Source: Tetmemena sp. SeJ-2015 (lineage: Eukaryota > Ciliophora > Spirotrichea > Sporadotrichida > Oxytrichidae). From it: a stretch of DNA of 64,000 bases. Positions within the stretch are counted from its first letter, which is position 1, and the number at the start of each line of letters is the position of its first letter. Where the stretch lies: NCBI GenBank assembly GCA_027382625.1, contig JAJKFJ010020912.1:43889-107888 (forward strand). The letters run 5' to 3'. Both the position numbers and the translations under genes were made by a program. Under the pieces are notes generated by a model that saw only the letters and a list, made by a program, of their open reading frames with translations, was not told where the DNA came from and ran no database searches. Positions 25,072 to 35,952 of the stretch are shown piece after piece.

Positions 25072-25289
25072 AACTCAAACATTGACTTAAAAATTTTGCA
25101 TATATCGATGAAGATATAAAATGAAAGAATAATTAGATTTACTGTTGACTTGATATCTGTTCCAAGTCCACTTAGATTTTATTTCATGATAGCCTCTCTT
25201 AAGAGATTCATGATATAGGGTGTGCATTTATTTTGAATCGCAATCTCTATGCAGTTTGCTCCTTCCCTATTTTTTATCAAGGGATCTGC
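25072..25289 (-). CDS. Inverted coding segment (MDS) of the scrambled ankyrin gene
   Basis: Read on the minus strand it encodes an ankyrin-repeat continuation, ADPLIKNREGANCIEIAI. It then has a likely GT-AG intron before SMFEF. Its 5' end carries GCAGATCCCTT (rc at 25279-25289), identical to 25511-25521 on the plus strand at the end of an ankyrin repeat (GNTPLHLALA...LGADPL). Its 3' end carries GTTTGAGTT (rc at 25072-25080), identical to 25609-25617 on the plus strand. Flipping it between those points gives ...LGADPLIKNREG... in frame. Part of the 11-bp match is expected from the ankyrin GADP consensus, so the second pointer and the frame are the stronger evidence. Confidence 0.7.
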
Positions 25290-25419
25290 TGATCCTATCT
25301 ATAAATTAGCATAGTTCTTTCTATAATTTACTTAGTATTTATTATATTTGGGATAGAGTAAAGCAGGGGAATTTATAGAAGATAAGGGAGTGCATCACTA
25401 GTCAGAGATTCTAGATAAA

Positions 25420-26870
25420 TTAGTAAACTCCTCACCTCGGTAACACACCCCTTCACTTGGCACTCGCTACTCATCAAACACTGATTATAAGAACACTCTT
25501 GAATCTAGGAGCAGATCCCTTATAATATATTTTAGTATCTTATTCTCAGCTGATGAGCCTTTGTGATGTATCTTAGCAGTGCTATGTTATGATGATTTAA
25601 AATTAAACGTTTGAGTTTTAAAAGTTATCGCTCGCCACTGCTTAATGGAAGGGTAAGAAATCGTTGGACTTCAGTCTCATGTCAAGTGCTTGAAATGCTT
25701 GCCAGATACATCAAATATCAGAAAAAGAATGAAGAGTAGCCATATCAAGTTGTTCATAAATGAGAATGACAAAATTAAATAAACTTGAGAAAATCGAAAT
25801 GGAATATCTACAGATATTCAAGTCAGTCCCAGGGAATTACTACTAGTGGTCTTCAGCCTTGCTAGGCTCGTACGGAGTCTATGAAATATCCAGCTGATCT
25901 ATTACTGCTTTCATAAATACTTTCTATCCTCTTAAACTCTCTAACAATCATAGGCATCCTCTAAAAGAAATCTTTCCAAATACTTTCAAATTTAATGAAG
26001 ATGACCTTTCAGATAGTTTTTAATTTTAAATGTATAAAGATAACTCTTATTAAGAAAGTAAGACTCTCAAACAAGAAATAAATAGCTTAAGAAACTAAAT
26101 GCTTCTCTAAAGTTATTTTGAAAAAGAATCGATTCCAAAAGTACAATTAAGTTCTTTCGATAGTTTCCTAATTAAGATTAGCGGAGAGCTTTATGATTTC
26201 TATTACAATCACGATGGACTAATAAACTTTGTGCTGCTTCTATTCTCAACTATCGGTAGTTTCTAATCTCCAAATTCTCTACAATCATCTGAAGAAAACA
26301 GCCAAATATTTTTGGAGATGAGTTTAGCAGGTGCTTGGGTTGCAGCAATTATGATAACTACAAATATTTGGGCGACCAGCTACTACTCTTATATGAATTT
26401 TGAAATTATATATATTTGACTTATATGATGCATAGTCTAGCTTTTGCTTAAAACTATTCTGTTACTGTTTTTCTGCCTTTGGTGCTAGATTATTTCATTC
26501 CTAAGATAGTAAGCGAGACTATGCCAGTTTTAGGAGTATACTCTTATATCAGGAAAGTACTTCAATGACGATTATCATAATAAGTTTATATCAATAAGTC
26601 TCTATAAATTTAAATGTGACTCAGCATATAGAAGTAGTCTATTTTTAACTAAACAACTGATTTCTTCTTCTCATCATTTATTCATAATTGGAAGGATATT
26701 TAAAGGATTGTATCTATGATGCAGACCATAATAAATTAAAGAGTGAAAAAGATGCAAGTGGAAAGACTCCATTAGATTACGCATCCCCTGTTTAAGAAGA
26801 TTTAGTCATGACTGTTTGGGATAGAGTTTATATATAGAGGAGTTTATTTACTTTTTTATTGTAATCAAAA
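25420..26870 (+). CDS. Scrambled ankyrin-repeat membrane protein gene, main block
   Basis: The plus-strand parts encode an ankyrin repeat at 25440-25521 (GNTPLHLALATHQTL) and a second block from 25609 (LSLATAQWK..., VLEMLARYIKYQKK after a 22-nt intron). A segment at about 25790-26480 has membrane-like stretches (LINFVLLLFSTIGSF, AGAWVAAIMITTNIWA). The last part, 26700-26850, has another ankyrin-like unit (DASGKTPLDYASP). The 87 bp at 25522-25608 is germline-only and is replaced by the inverted segment at 25072-25289. Ankyrin arrays joined to membrane helices occur in channel-like proteins, but no pore motif is identified. The start and final exons are not resolved. Confidence 0.55.
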
Positions 26871-26935
26871 TAATATTATTTCTAATGTTGAATTTATAAA
26901 TTGATAAGGGTAAATAAATTCACAAAAATAACAAA

Positions 26936-27475
26936 ATGCTTTAAAACTAGAATGAAAGAGATGAGGAAACATAATTTAAGGAAGAGGTGGAAGATAGTTA
27001 AGACTTCTAAATAGAGCTAGAGAGTAAAAATGCCATTCCTAATGGCCAAGAAATAAAAAGTGCAAGTGTCAATCCAACAGTAGAAGAAGAGGATGCTTAA
27101 AATGAAGTTGAAGCAAATTAAGAATAAATTTATAATGAGGAAAATGATGATATTGCAAGTGAAGATGAGTTAAAGCTCAGAAATTAGTTAGACAAAATAA
27201 GTGAGGAAGAGTTAAGATAGATGATTTTAGAGAGGAGGCTAAGTATTTAAATGAGAGAGCAGTAGTTGCTAGATATGCAAAATGTAGTCAGAGACACTAA
27301 TAACTAGTTCAAGTAGGCAGCTCAAGTAAATGTAGCCAATGATTACGAGTTATAAGATGCTATTGGAAAACTAGAAAAGAGATAGGAGGCAATGAAGGAT
27401 CTATTGAAAATGAAGGAAGAACTTTTCACAAGATTACAGAAAGTTCAGTCAGAGGTAGATTAACTTAAAAAGTGA
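26936..27475 (+). CDS. Small acidic coiled-coil protein
   Basis: A single uninterrupted frame of 179 residues starts at ATG 26936 and ends at TGA, with about 20 in-frame TAA/TAG Gln codons. The N-terminal half is acidic (NEENDDIASEDELKL). The C-terminal half is a heptad-rich coiled coil (KLEKRQEAMKDLLKMKEELF). It has no membrane segment or known domain. It resembles short structural or ciliary coiled-coil proteins only in a general way. Confidence 0.65.
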
Positions 27476-27479
27476 TTAA

Positions 27480-29693
27480 GTTAAATTAGAATATTAGAAG
27501 CTATCATTTTTCTCACTAGAATTTTTATCTATTTGGATTTATAGCATGGTAAATCTAGTTTAAATTTGGACAAGATCTTGTGTTTATTGTTGAAAAAATA
27601 TTAAGTTATATTAATCATGATTATGCATAATTTAGTTAAAATCTTGCTCAAGTAAAAGAATCTTAAGCAGGAAAATAGAAACTTACTTCCATACTATTAG
27701 CAGCAGAATTAAACTTTGTGAGTATGTTTCTGCTTTTGCTAAATGAGTTGAAGTGTCCTTTTAATATATAGTAGCATCATAGAGAGCAAGTTTCTGCATC
27801 AATTCTTTGCTATTGTTCCTCACTGCAATATGAAGAGCGTTGTTTTAATCCGCGTTTACAGCATCCAATGAGCACTTCAACTTTTTCATTAAACTTAATT
27901 GAGCAAGAGTCATCTGATTTTATCTCTGGTACTATCCTTTATGACAATTGATTTTTATGAAGTCTCTCAGCTGATGTTACTAAAAATCATTTCTAATGCT
28001 TGCCAGATGTATTGCTTGTTAGAGAGAGTTTGAAGATAAGAGGAATCGAATTTAAATCTCCTCTTCTCGAGGCCGCTCTCATCTTCCGACATCATAATTT
28101 GCGAAAAATCTTAAAAGCTTTCTCCCTCTACTATTTCGCCTTCAAATAAGTAAACTAAGTACTGTAGCTTTTTATACTCTATTGCCGCGTGCACAGCTGT
28201 TCTTCCCTCCTAATTTGTTGCTGTAATACTTACTCCTTTCTTCAGCAGAAATTTGAAAACACTGTAGTTTCCCACTCTTATCGAAAAAGTCAAGGCATTA
28301 TAAAAAGGAAAATTCTTTGAATTTACAATTAATTATCCTATCCGTTATTGATTATATATTTGGACAAGTGTTCATTACTGATAAGAGCCAGATTTTTCTT
28401 AACCATGAGGTTATTTAAATCAATCTATAGAGGATTAAATACTACTCCCTAATCTGATTGATTGCTACTCTTCCTATAGTCATCTCTTGAATCAAGAGTA
28501 GAAAAGGCTTTCTAAGCATAAGCTCTCAAGTTATTGAAAACTTAGCTTCGATTCCTTTAATTCTACCCTGCAACTAAAGGGGAACGACTTAGGATTTAAG
28601 TTCTGTATAAATTATTGTTTGCTTGGCTTTCAAATTTCTTGCTAGTTTGATAGTAACTCTTGACGAACTCATAAAGCACTGTGACTATCATAGTCCTATA
28701 TTTGCTCGAGAGTCCTTACATAGAATCAATTATAGACTACTCATGGAAGTTCAAGATGAAGGGGTTTGCTTAATACTTCATGACCAAAGACTCAAAGATC
28801 TAAAGTCGCTGATGCTTCACAGCATAGTAGACTGGAGTATTACCAAAGACATCTCTCCTATTTAAAGGTATTTTGAAAGATTCCTTGTAGTCACTACTTT
28901 CCAAATAGACTTTGAGAAACGCATGTGCATCCTCTGTAAACTTATAGTCAGAGAAAAGCATCTTAAAGATTTCAAAAGTCTTGAGTCTGAGCTGATGCTT
29001 TTTAGTTCTAGGCTTTTCTTACTTAGGGAGCAAGGATTAGAAATGCTAGGCAAGAGATTAACTTAACTGCACTGATGAAAGTTTTCTCACTTCTTGCTAA
29101 CTCTAGGATCTGCCTTGATCTGAGTATATATGCATAGGCTTATTATTCTTGAAGAGAATGCTTTGCTTGGTTCTATCCACTAACTATAGATGATGCAGAT
29201 TACTATCCTCTGCTGCAATAAAGAGATTGGCCAAATACTCGAAGAATTGCAGATTTGAAGAATTAATCATCTCATATAAAACTAATGCTTATAATTTGTT
29301 AATCATGATATGATGCATCCTATACAAGATTTTTAGTGTGGAAAATTTTCTTACAAAGTTCTGTTCTTAGAGTCAGTTTGAGTGATCTCAAATCCATAGG
29401 AGATAAGAGTCTTGAAAAGTTGAAACCTAAAAAAATTAAAATATGAAATCATACCTATCCTTCTTTACAGACATAAAAACTGCATTATAACCTAAATCAT
29501 TGGGTGTTTTTAAAACTTCTCTTCTCTATATAGGATTTTAAATGCACTTCACATATCTTGCTACATAATTTTCTACTTCTCTGTCTTATAGATCATGCAG
29601 CGCATTAAGAAATTCATTGAGATCGTCATTTAACTATCTTAACGGTTTAGTAGTCATAGACATTTCTAACAAGTTTTGAGATGACGATTCCAT
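27480..29693 (-). CDS. Ankyrin-repeat protein
   Basis: The ATG at 29693 opens MESSSQNLLEMSMTTKPLR. A first ankyrin-like unit (TPNDLGYNAVFMSVKKD) is split by a 28-nt GT-AG intron. Later units include NGRTAVHAAIEYKKLQYL near 28190 and NADQNNALHIAVRNNSKE near 27850. An Asp/Glu-Ser linker lies between (IMMSEDESGLEKRRFKF). Ankyrin repeats mediate protein binding. It may be related to the scrambled ankyrin gene on its left. The 3' end near 27480-27640 is not fixed, and it may overlap the end of the coiled-coil gene tail to tail. Confidence 0.55.
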
Positions 29694-29829
29694 CTCATTC
29701 TAACTTTAAACGACGCTCTTAAAATTTTGCATAGATGCGAGCTAGTCAGAAGTCTATGAAATATTTAGAAGATTTCTCATTAAATTCGGTGGTTGTAATG
29801 TCTTTTATGGTTAACCCTTTGCTTAATTG

Positions 29830-31994
29830 TTTATAAAGCTTTTGTTCTTTCTTTGCAATAAAGTAGATCCTTTCCTCTACTCAGATATAAGAACCTATTA
29901 TAAATAGATACACTGCTAGCCTACTTTATCCTTATATCGCTCGTGGATAATTATGGATTCATTAAAGCCGCATAATTGATATCAGCATTTAAATCTTGCC
30001 TTGTCTTTGAAGTGTAGTCTATGGATTTTAGCATTGGCACATTTGAGACGCCTTAGATTTTCCTCTATTTCTAAATGCTTATAGAACTCATGTTGTAAGT
30101 TCTATGTCTTCCTTTGAGTGGTGGTTTGGTCTAAAATGAAGGATAGGATTCTTCCAGTGGTTAAGCATGGGAATATTATTATTTTTATTAATTTGTTGAA
30201 TCTTTGTTCTCTTGCATTGACTGCCTCATCTTGCTATTTCTCTTCATCAAATAAGGAGAAAATGAAGTCAGCTCTGAGTTCAAAGGATACCCATCCTCTT
30301 AGTCATGATCGAACTCTATAATAAGAAATGATAAGTGAAGACGAAATGGTACCTTAAACTTTGAGATTAGTGGGTGTCTCATTTATGTTTATTTGAAATT
30401 TGCTGTTGCTATGATTGTTGAAGCTTGTATCGTTTTTCTATCTAGATCTTTGCAATATCTTATTTGCTTAGAGTGTACCACTTAGATTCAGTTAGATTGA
30501 AGCCATCTGCAGTTGCTCCTTCCTTCTTAAGGCACTACTCTTTCTTATTTTGTAAAAAATGATAGCCTTGTTATTCATCTTCGTAGATTCATAGTTAATG
30601 CCTCTGTCATTGAATTGCCTGCTTGAGCTTCTACTTTTCTATTCCTGCTACTTTCCATTCTTTAGAGATTTGAGAGGAGTTACAATCTGCAATCTCCCTT
30701 GCTTATTCCCATCATTAAATAGATTTTAGATTTCTTTGGTGACAGAGTGGCTAGTTTTGTTGAAAGTAAAAGTTTTCTTCCCTTATCCGAATCCATCTAA
30801 AGCGGCACTGTTATCTTTTCGACTGAGTTGCCTTTTGTGATGCTTCTTGGCCAAATTTTTTATTTACTTCTGCTGCATTAGATTAAGTTAGCGAGCTTCC
30901 TTTTCCCTTTCCTAGGACTGGAATGGATGAGAGATAGTCTGCTTATTGATTGAGCTGGACCACATCATCAGCTAACTGCTGTTTGCACTTTCAGTCATAA
31001 TTGCATGTTAGTTCCTCGCCAAATGAATTTACTAGTTGGCCTTATTCTCTAACTAAATTTGCTAGATGGTTGCTAGCAGACTCTTTCTATTCTTTTTGTC
31101 TGAGTTAAAATTAAGCAGCAAGTTGTCGCTTCTTTTAGACGGAACTTCTCTTGTCTAGAAAATACTCTCCTCACTTTGCTCGACCAAGCTATTCTTTAAG
31201 GTTTCAATAGTTGCATTTATAACACTTACTTGAGCAATAAGAATCATATGAATGAATAAACTCTATCATTTATCTCGTCTAGATTACCTTCTGTGCTGAT
31301 CTTGGAAACTTTCTTCCTGCCAAGCCTCATTCTATTTCCTTTGACTTCTGAAGAAAGACTATCTTTTAAGAGAAGGGTCTTATTACCAGCTTAGAGTTAG
31401 ATTTGAGAGGACTAGTTTACATTCCCATAGTTTATCTATAATAGTTGCTGATTCTGAAGCTTCACTTTGGTCATTAACATGCTATTTTTAGAGTTGGCGT
31501 TGTTGTTTAACTCCAATTTATTCGAGTTGTAAAAGTAATCAACCTCTGATCTTTCAAGTTCTTGCCCTAAAGAATCTTCATGCTTGATGCTAATTGTAGG
31601 ATTGCCTTTTATGAATTCAGACTAATTTTCATCTAGCAAGTTCATAAACTTAAAATTTATGCCTTAAATTGAACAACTGTATGAGATAATTAAACTACAT
31701 CGAAGCTTTTAACTTGGCTCTTGTATTAGCAGCTGTTTGAACCCTTTGCTTTGAAAAGGCTTTGTTAACTATGGAAAGGGGTTATTTGCGTTTCCCTTCT
31801 AAACTCTTTTGAGAGTGAGGGCTCTTGGCATCTTCATTTCCATTTCCGACTATAAAACTCTTGGACTCCTCTACTTTGAGCTCTAAACTACTGGCCTCCA
31901 ACTCTCCATCAAAGCTCATTCCTCGGACTTCCATCATCATTAGATTATTAGTGTGCTAGTTTTTACCGTTGTTGTTTGAGAAGTAGTTTTACAT
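29830..31994 (-). CDS. Low-complexity Ser/Asn/Gln-rich protein
   Basis: The ATG at 31994 opens MQNYFSNNNGKNQHTNNL and a strong coding block with HSQKSLEGKRKQPLSIV. Further blocks follow, such as GNPTISIKHEDSLGQELE and LQNQQLLQINYGNVNQSS, and SSEVKGNRMRLGRKKVSK near 31320. Most Gln residues are encoded by TAA or TAG. No domain is recognised. The start is well supported; the exons below about 31200 and the 3' end are estimates. Confidence 0.5.
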
Positions 31995-32600
31995 TTCTAT
32001 TATAAACCTTTTATTTAGAAAAAAAAGTGGTAATTATCCTCAATATTATTATGACCTGTAATTGTTATATATTCATCATCTCACTTCTACACAATAGCAG
32101 ATTTAATGATTAGGAGAGATAGATAAGATAATAAGAATACTTATGCAAATTAATTTATACTCTTACATGTTTCCACCAATCAGATAGCAGCCAAGACAGG
32201 ACTACTTATCCGAATATAAACATCCAAATTCGCTGGCAGTTTATTCCAGCTGCAGTTCTTCAACAGGAGACTAGAATATTTTTAAGTAGCTTGCTTTTGG
32301 TTGTGTTAGGTGTCATTCATATTATTGCTATATATCTTTTTAAATTTTAAATTGGAGAAAATATTAAACTTTAGCAATATAATTGTGATTATACTCATTG
32401 GTTTACTTGAGATAATATATCATTGCTATGAAAATTAAGATAGTTCCGGCCTTAGTTGGAGAAAATAAGGCCAAATTTAATCATTTATTAGTTAAAAAAT
32501 ATTTAAATTCTATAATGGCTCCTTCAGTTCCTTTTAATTTTATTGATTATTAGGTGAAAATATCTTCAATAATTGTTAGCTTGCTTATAATAGACAAGGA
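31995..32600. other. AT-rich intergenic DNA
   Basis: It has long A and T runs with no sustained open frame on either strand and no repeat shared with the rest of the window. It is probably germline spacer between two minus-strand genes. Confidence 0.4.
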
Positions 32601-34026
32601 ATGCTCAGACTCTCTATGAATCGAGTATAAAACATAAAGAGGGAGCATTTATTTGAAAGATAATTGAGTTGGGATAGTAGTTGTCGCTTCTTGTAAATTT
32701 ATCTCTAAAATTTATGCTTAAATTATGTAATGTGCTTAAATTTTATAGTATATATTTGAGGCTATTGTGGCGATTTTTCTCCCAGAATTGGTTTGGATTG
32801 TATTTTGAAGGTTCGTAGAAAATTTCGGGTGATTGAAGTTAGAGATCAATAGGAAACTTGTCAATGGTTTTTTGGCTTGAGTCAACCTCATCTGACGAAG
32901 CCTGAGTTAACTCCTCCCCCATCTAACTCTCTTATTGAATAAAGATACTCTTGCAATATATTAAAACGTTATTGAAGCCTCTAAGTTTCAATTTGGAGCT
33001 TTCTAAGACGGTTGATAACATTTCTTCTTCCCTTAGGGCGTTAAAGCTCAAAAGGCTCTATCTTTTCTTGGCTGCTCACTTTGTGCAATTTTATTCCAAA
33101 GTTGATTAAAATGAAATTACTATAAGCTTATTATATGGAACAGTGTTGCCTTATTTTTCAGTGCTGCCTCTGGTTCTTGGTCCGGACTGAATGAGAGATT
33201 CGAAGCCTTAAAAGTCATCATCAATATTTTGAGGAGTGTATATTGCGCCGCTCTCTTTGATAAAAATGGTTCCTTTAGAAGGAATTCTAGGCAGAGAGCT
33301 ATTCGAGCAAATAGAGTTTTAAAATAGCCTTGAAAATATATTTGGAGTTCTTAGGGGAAAGAAAGACGGGGGAGACTGGTGTGGAGATGAATCCCTACAG
33401 GTGGAGGGACTTCATTACATGCTAGAGTTTCCCTAATTTAGGGTTACTTATTGGTTGGCTAGCGACCTATCTCTAATCATTTACGAAGTTGTACTGATTA
33501 TGCTCTGGGCTCTCAAGGCCTGTTCTTTAAATTTAAATCCATCCTTAAATCCGGAGATATATTTAAAGCTATATTTATATTGTCTTTGCTCAAAGCAAGG
33601 GGAAAATCTTGAGAAGCCAGAGCCCTCATTATTATTTGTATAAAACGTGGAAGATGGAGATGCGAAACTACCGCTTAGGAAGCGAGGTCGGAGCATGCTG
33701 CTGCTTAAATGCTTATTTCTCCAGTCTTTTGATTTACTCACGCTACAATTTATTAATAAGTATTCCCTAAATTTGATACAAATTAGAAGATTTTATGGGA
33801 ATAAAAGTGATTATCATAATGATTTAGACGAATATATTATCATTTTATAATAATTTTTGTATCAAGTTAGAAATCCTTTTATTACAAATCCATTTTTTAT
33901 TTTATTTTTAACTGAGTGATACCTTAGAGATAGTGGCTGCTAATATGATGGAAGCAAGTAAGTTAGTGAGAAGGGAGAATACCCATGTTTGAAACTATTC
34001 TTATTCTCATTAAACCCAGCAGCCAT
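32600..34026 (-). CDS. Low-complexity Ser/Pro-rich protein
   Basis: A probable ATG at 34026 (MAAGFNENKNSFKHGYSP) is followed, after an intron near 33745-33930, by RPRFLSGSFASPSSTFYTNN. Next is a Pro/Ser-rich block near 33170-33400 (SPHQSPPSFFPLRTPN, LPRIPSKGTIFIKES), then SFNALREEEMLSTVLESS near 33040 and EELTQASSDEVDSSQKT near 32900. No domain is recognised. Frame changes between blocks suggest small introns or IESs. The end is approximate. Confidence 0.45.
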
Positions 34027-34029
34027 GGA

Positions 34030-35290
34030 TTTTATTGAAATACTGGGTCACTCCAAATTCTCAACCCAAAGGAGGATTTTCAAACTTTTAGGAATTTAAA
34101 TTTACTGACTACTTACTCTTCTAGTTTCTTTAGACCTTCTCTGAATTAATGGCAATCGTACGATTGCTCTAATCTGTCATAGAAAGCTTTTTAGTTTTAG
34201 GTTTCGACGTCAATTATTATCCTGCTTTTTTAAGACCGCAAAATTAAAAAATAAGTTGTTATAGAACAAGAATTTATAACGCTTGCGGGCCTTGAGGTAG
34301 TCAGGCGGTAGCAGGTTAGTTCTAAATAAATAGGTTAACAAAAACTTGCACCCAAACATCAAAAGCCTCATTCGAATCAAAGGAATTCGAAGATTATATC
34401 AAAATGGGAAGGCGTTTAATTTGGGCGTGTCTCTCAATGATAGAATTAGTTTCATTCACTATTTCTAAGAGACTTTCTCTTCCTCGTCAAATTACTTTTT
34501 AATATAAAGAGAAAAGTATATCCGAGATTATTTTATTTAAAATTTGAGGGAAATTAAAAACGAAAGTAGCCAATTTTAGTGAGGGGATCCAGTGGGAAAA
34601 TACTGGTAGAGCAAGAAATGACGGCCGACAGCCACCAACAACAATCTTCCAAATTTCTTTTCCCCTCCAATTTTAAGTCAAAGCTCAATTTAAAGAGTAG
34701 GGATGAGCGCAGAATTAAGATTTTGACAAATTAGAGTACTCACCTTGAATGCTGATTGTGGATCGAGTCTCTGCAAGGGAAATTCATTTGAATTTAATTC
34801 TCTCTTATGCGTTCACAAATAAATGTATACTCAATTTTACATAGTTAAATAAGAATTATTATAAGGAGAATTAATTCTTTTATTAAGATTGAGGTTGAAA
34901 TAGAGTTAGTAGTATATTGGAATTATAAATATTATAAGCGACATAGGTAGAGATGATAATATCTACTTACCAGCCACGCGGGATACAAAATAATTTTACC
35001 ACTGATTCTGATATGATATACCTTCATAAAATTAACTTCAGTGTCTCTAAATTTAAGCTATTTTGAAGAGGAGAAGCAACTTATTAGCCTTCAGGCGAAA
35101 TATGTATTAACCTTTTTCTTTTTAATCTTTCAAAATATGGAGCATATTTTTATTTAGAGGTAGGAGTGATTGACACATTAGGAGTTATATCTCAAACTAT
35201 TCGAATTTACAAAGTTCATTATTCAGCTAGATAGAGATGGTTGGCCCGCAAAATCTTTCCCAATCAACTACTTATTTATTAACACTCATT
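34030..35290. other. AT-rich region with only weak coding signal
   Basis: A short minus-strand exon-like stretch near 34740-34800 ends in a plausible donor (gtgagt). I see no convincing start, stop or motif, and no repeat. It may hold fragments of a gene or germline-limited sequence. Confidence 0.3.
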
Positions 35291-35294
35291 CTGC

Positions 35295-35754
35295 TCATAG
35301 GAGTCCTCTGTTTTGCATCTCTTCGGTAATAAAGGGCAGAATATCGCTTTCAAGCACATCGTCCATGAACGCCACGAATTCCTCCAAGCTCACTGCTCCA
35401 TCATTAAAAAAGGGCATCCATATCAATATCGGCTCTTAATCATGGTTCTTGTCAATTTTGTCGAAGTAGGTGTCGTAGTTTTCCTTTGACAGCTAAATGT
35501 TCTTCATGTCAAAGTATCCTCTGATCAGGTTGCCAAACTCCCCTCTGTCTATCTTCTGGTTGTGATTCTTGTCAGCGCCGTCATACATAGCATTCAGTTT
35601 ATATTGGACATGTGCTAATGAATTTAAGTTGAGAGATATAGGCCTAACGAGCTTCTTGATCTGCAGACTTGCTGCAGATAGAGCGGTAGAATTAGTATTC
35701 ACGAGAGAGTGTCTCGTTGTCAAAGTCCAAAAATTGAGGGGCCTCGGTGGTCAT
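35295..35754 (-). CDS. EF-hand calcium-binding protein interrupted by two IESs
   Basis: The ATG at 35754 gives MTTEAPQFLDFDNETL. After removal of two IESs (39 and 31 bp) the gene is 390 bp, encoding 129 residues. The first Ca-binding loop reads DKNHNQKIDRGEF and the second DKNHDGAVSLEEF. The D-x-N/D-x-D/N...E positions are intact only once the IESs are out. The 35400-35443 IES lies inside the second loop. Because its length is a multiple of three, it leaves an open but wrong frame. The protein is small and calmodulin-like in having paired loops, and probably a calcium sensor; its partner is unknown. Confidence 0.8.
35400..35443 (-). other. IES inside an EF-hand loop, pointer ATGAT
   Basis: ATCAT (ATGAT in the gene sense) lies at 35400-35404 and 35439-35443. 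Removing 39 bp joins AAG AAC CAT GAT with GGA GCA GTG and rebuilds a standard EF-hand loop. The length is 3n, so no frameshift flags it. Confidence 0.87.
35596..35630 (-). other. IES in the EF-hand gene, pointer AACT
   Basis: AGTT (AACT in sense) lies at 35596-35599 and 35627-35630. Removing 31 bp joins ATC TCT CAA CTG AAT GCT ATG and brings the N-terminal exon into frame with the first EF-hand. There is no GT-AG pair at the edges. Confidence 0.85.
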
Positions 35755-35952
35755 ACTTAAAAGTCCTTTACTTATTAATTCAAGAAATTATTTATACACT
35801 GTGCGATGCGAATCACTCATTAATTTACTCCTCCATACGCAACTTAAAATTGGAACAAATGAAGTATTTAATCCAAAGAACATTAAATCTTATCTCGAAT
35901 CCTTAACTTTTCAGCATTTTAAAACCATATCTCTAGAACCATCTCTCAACTT

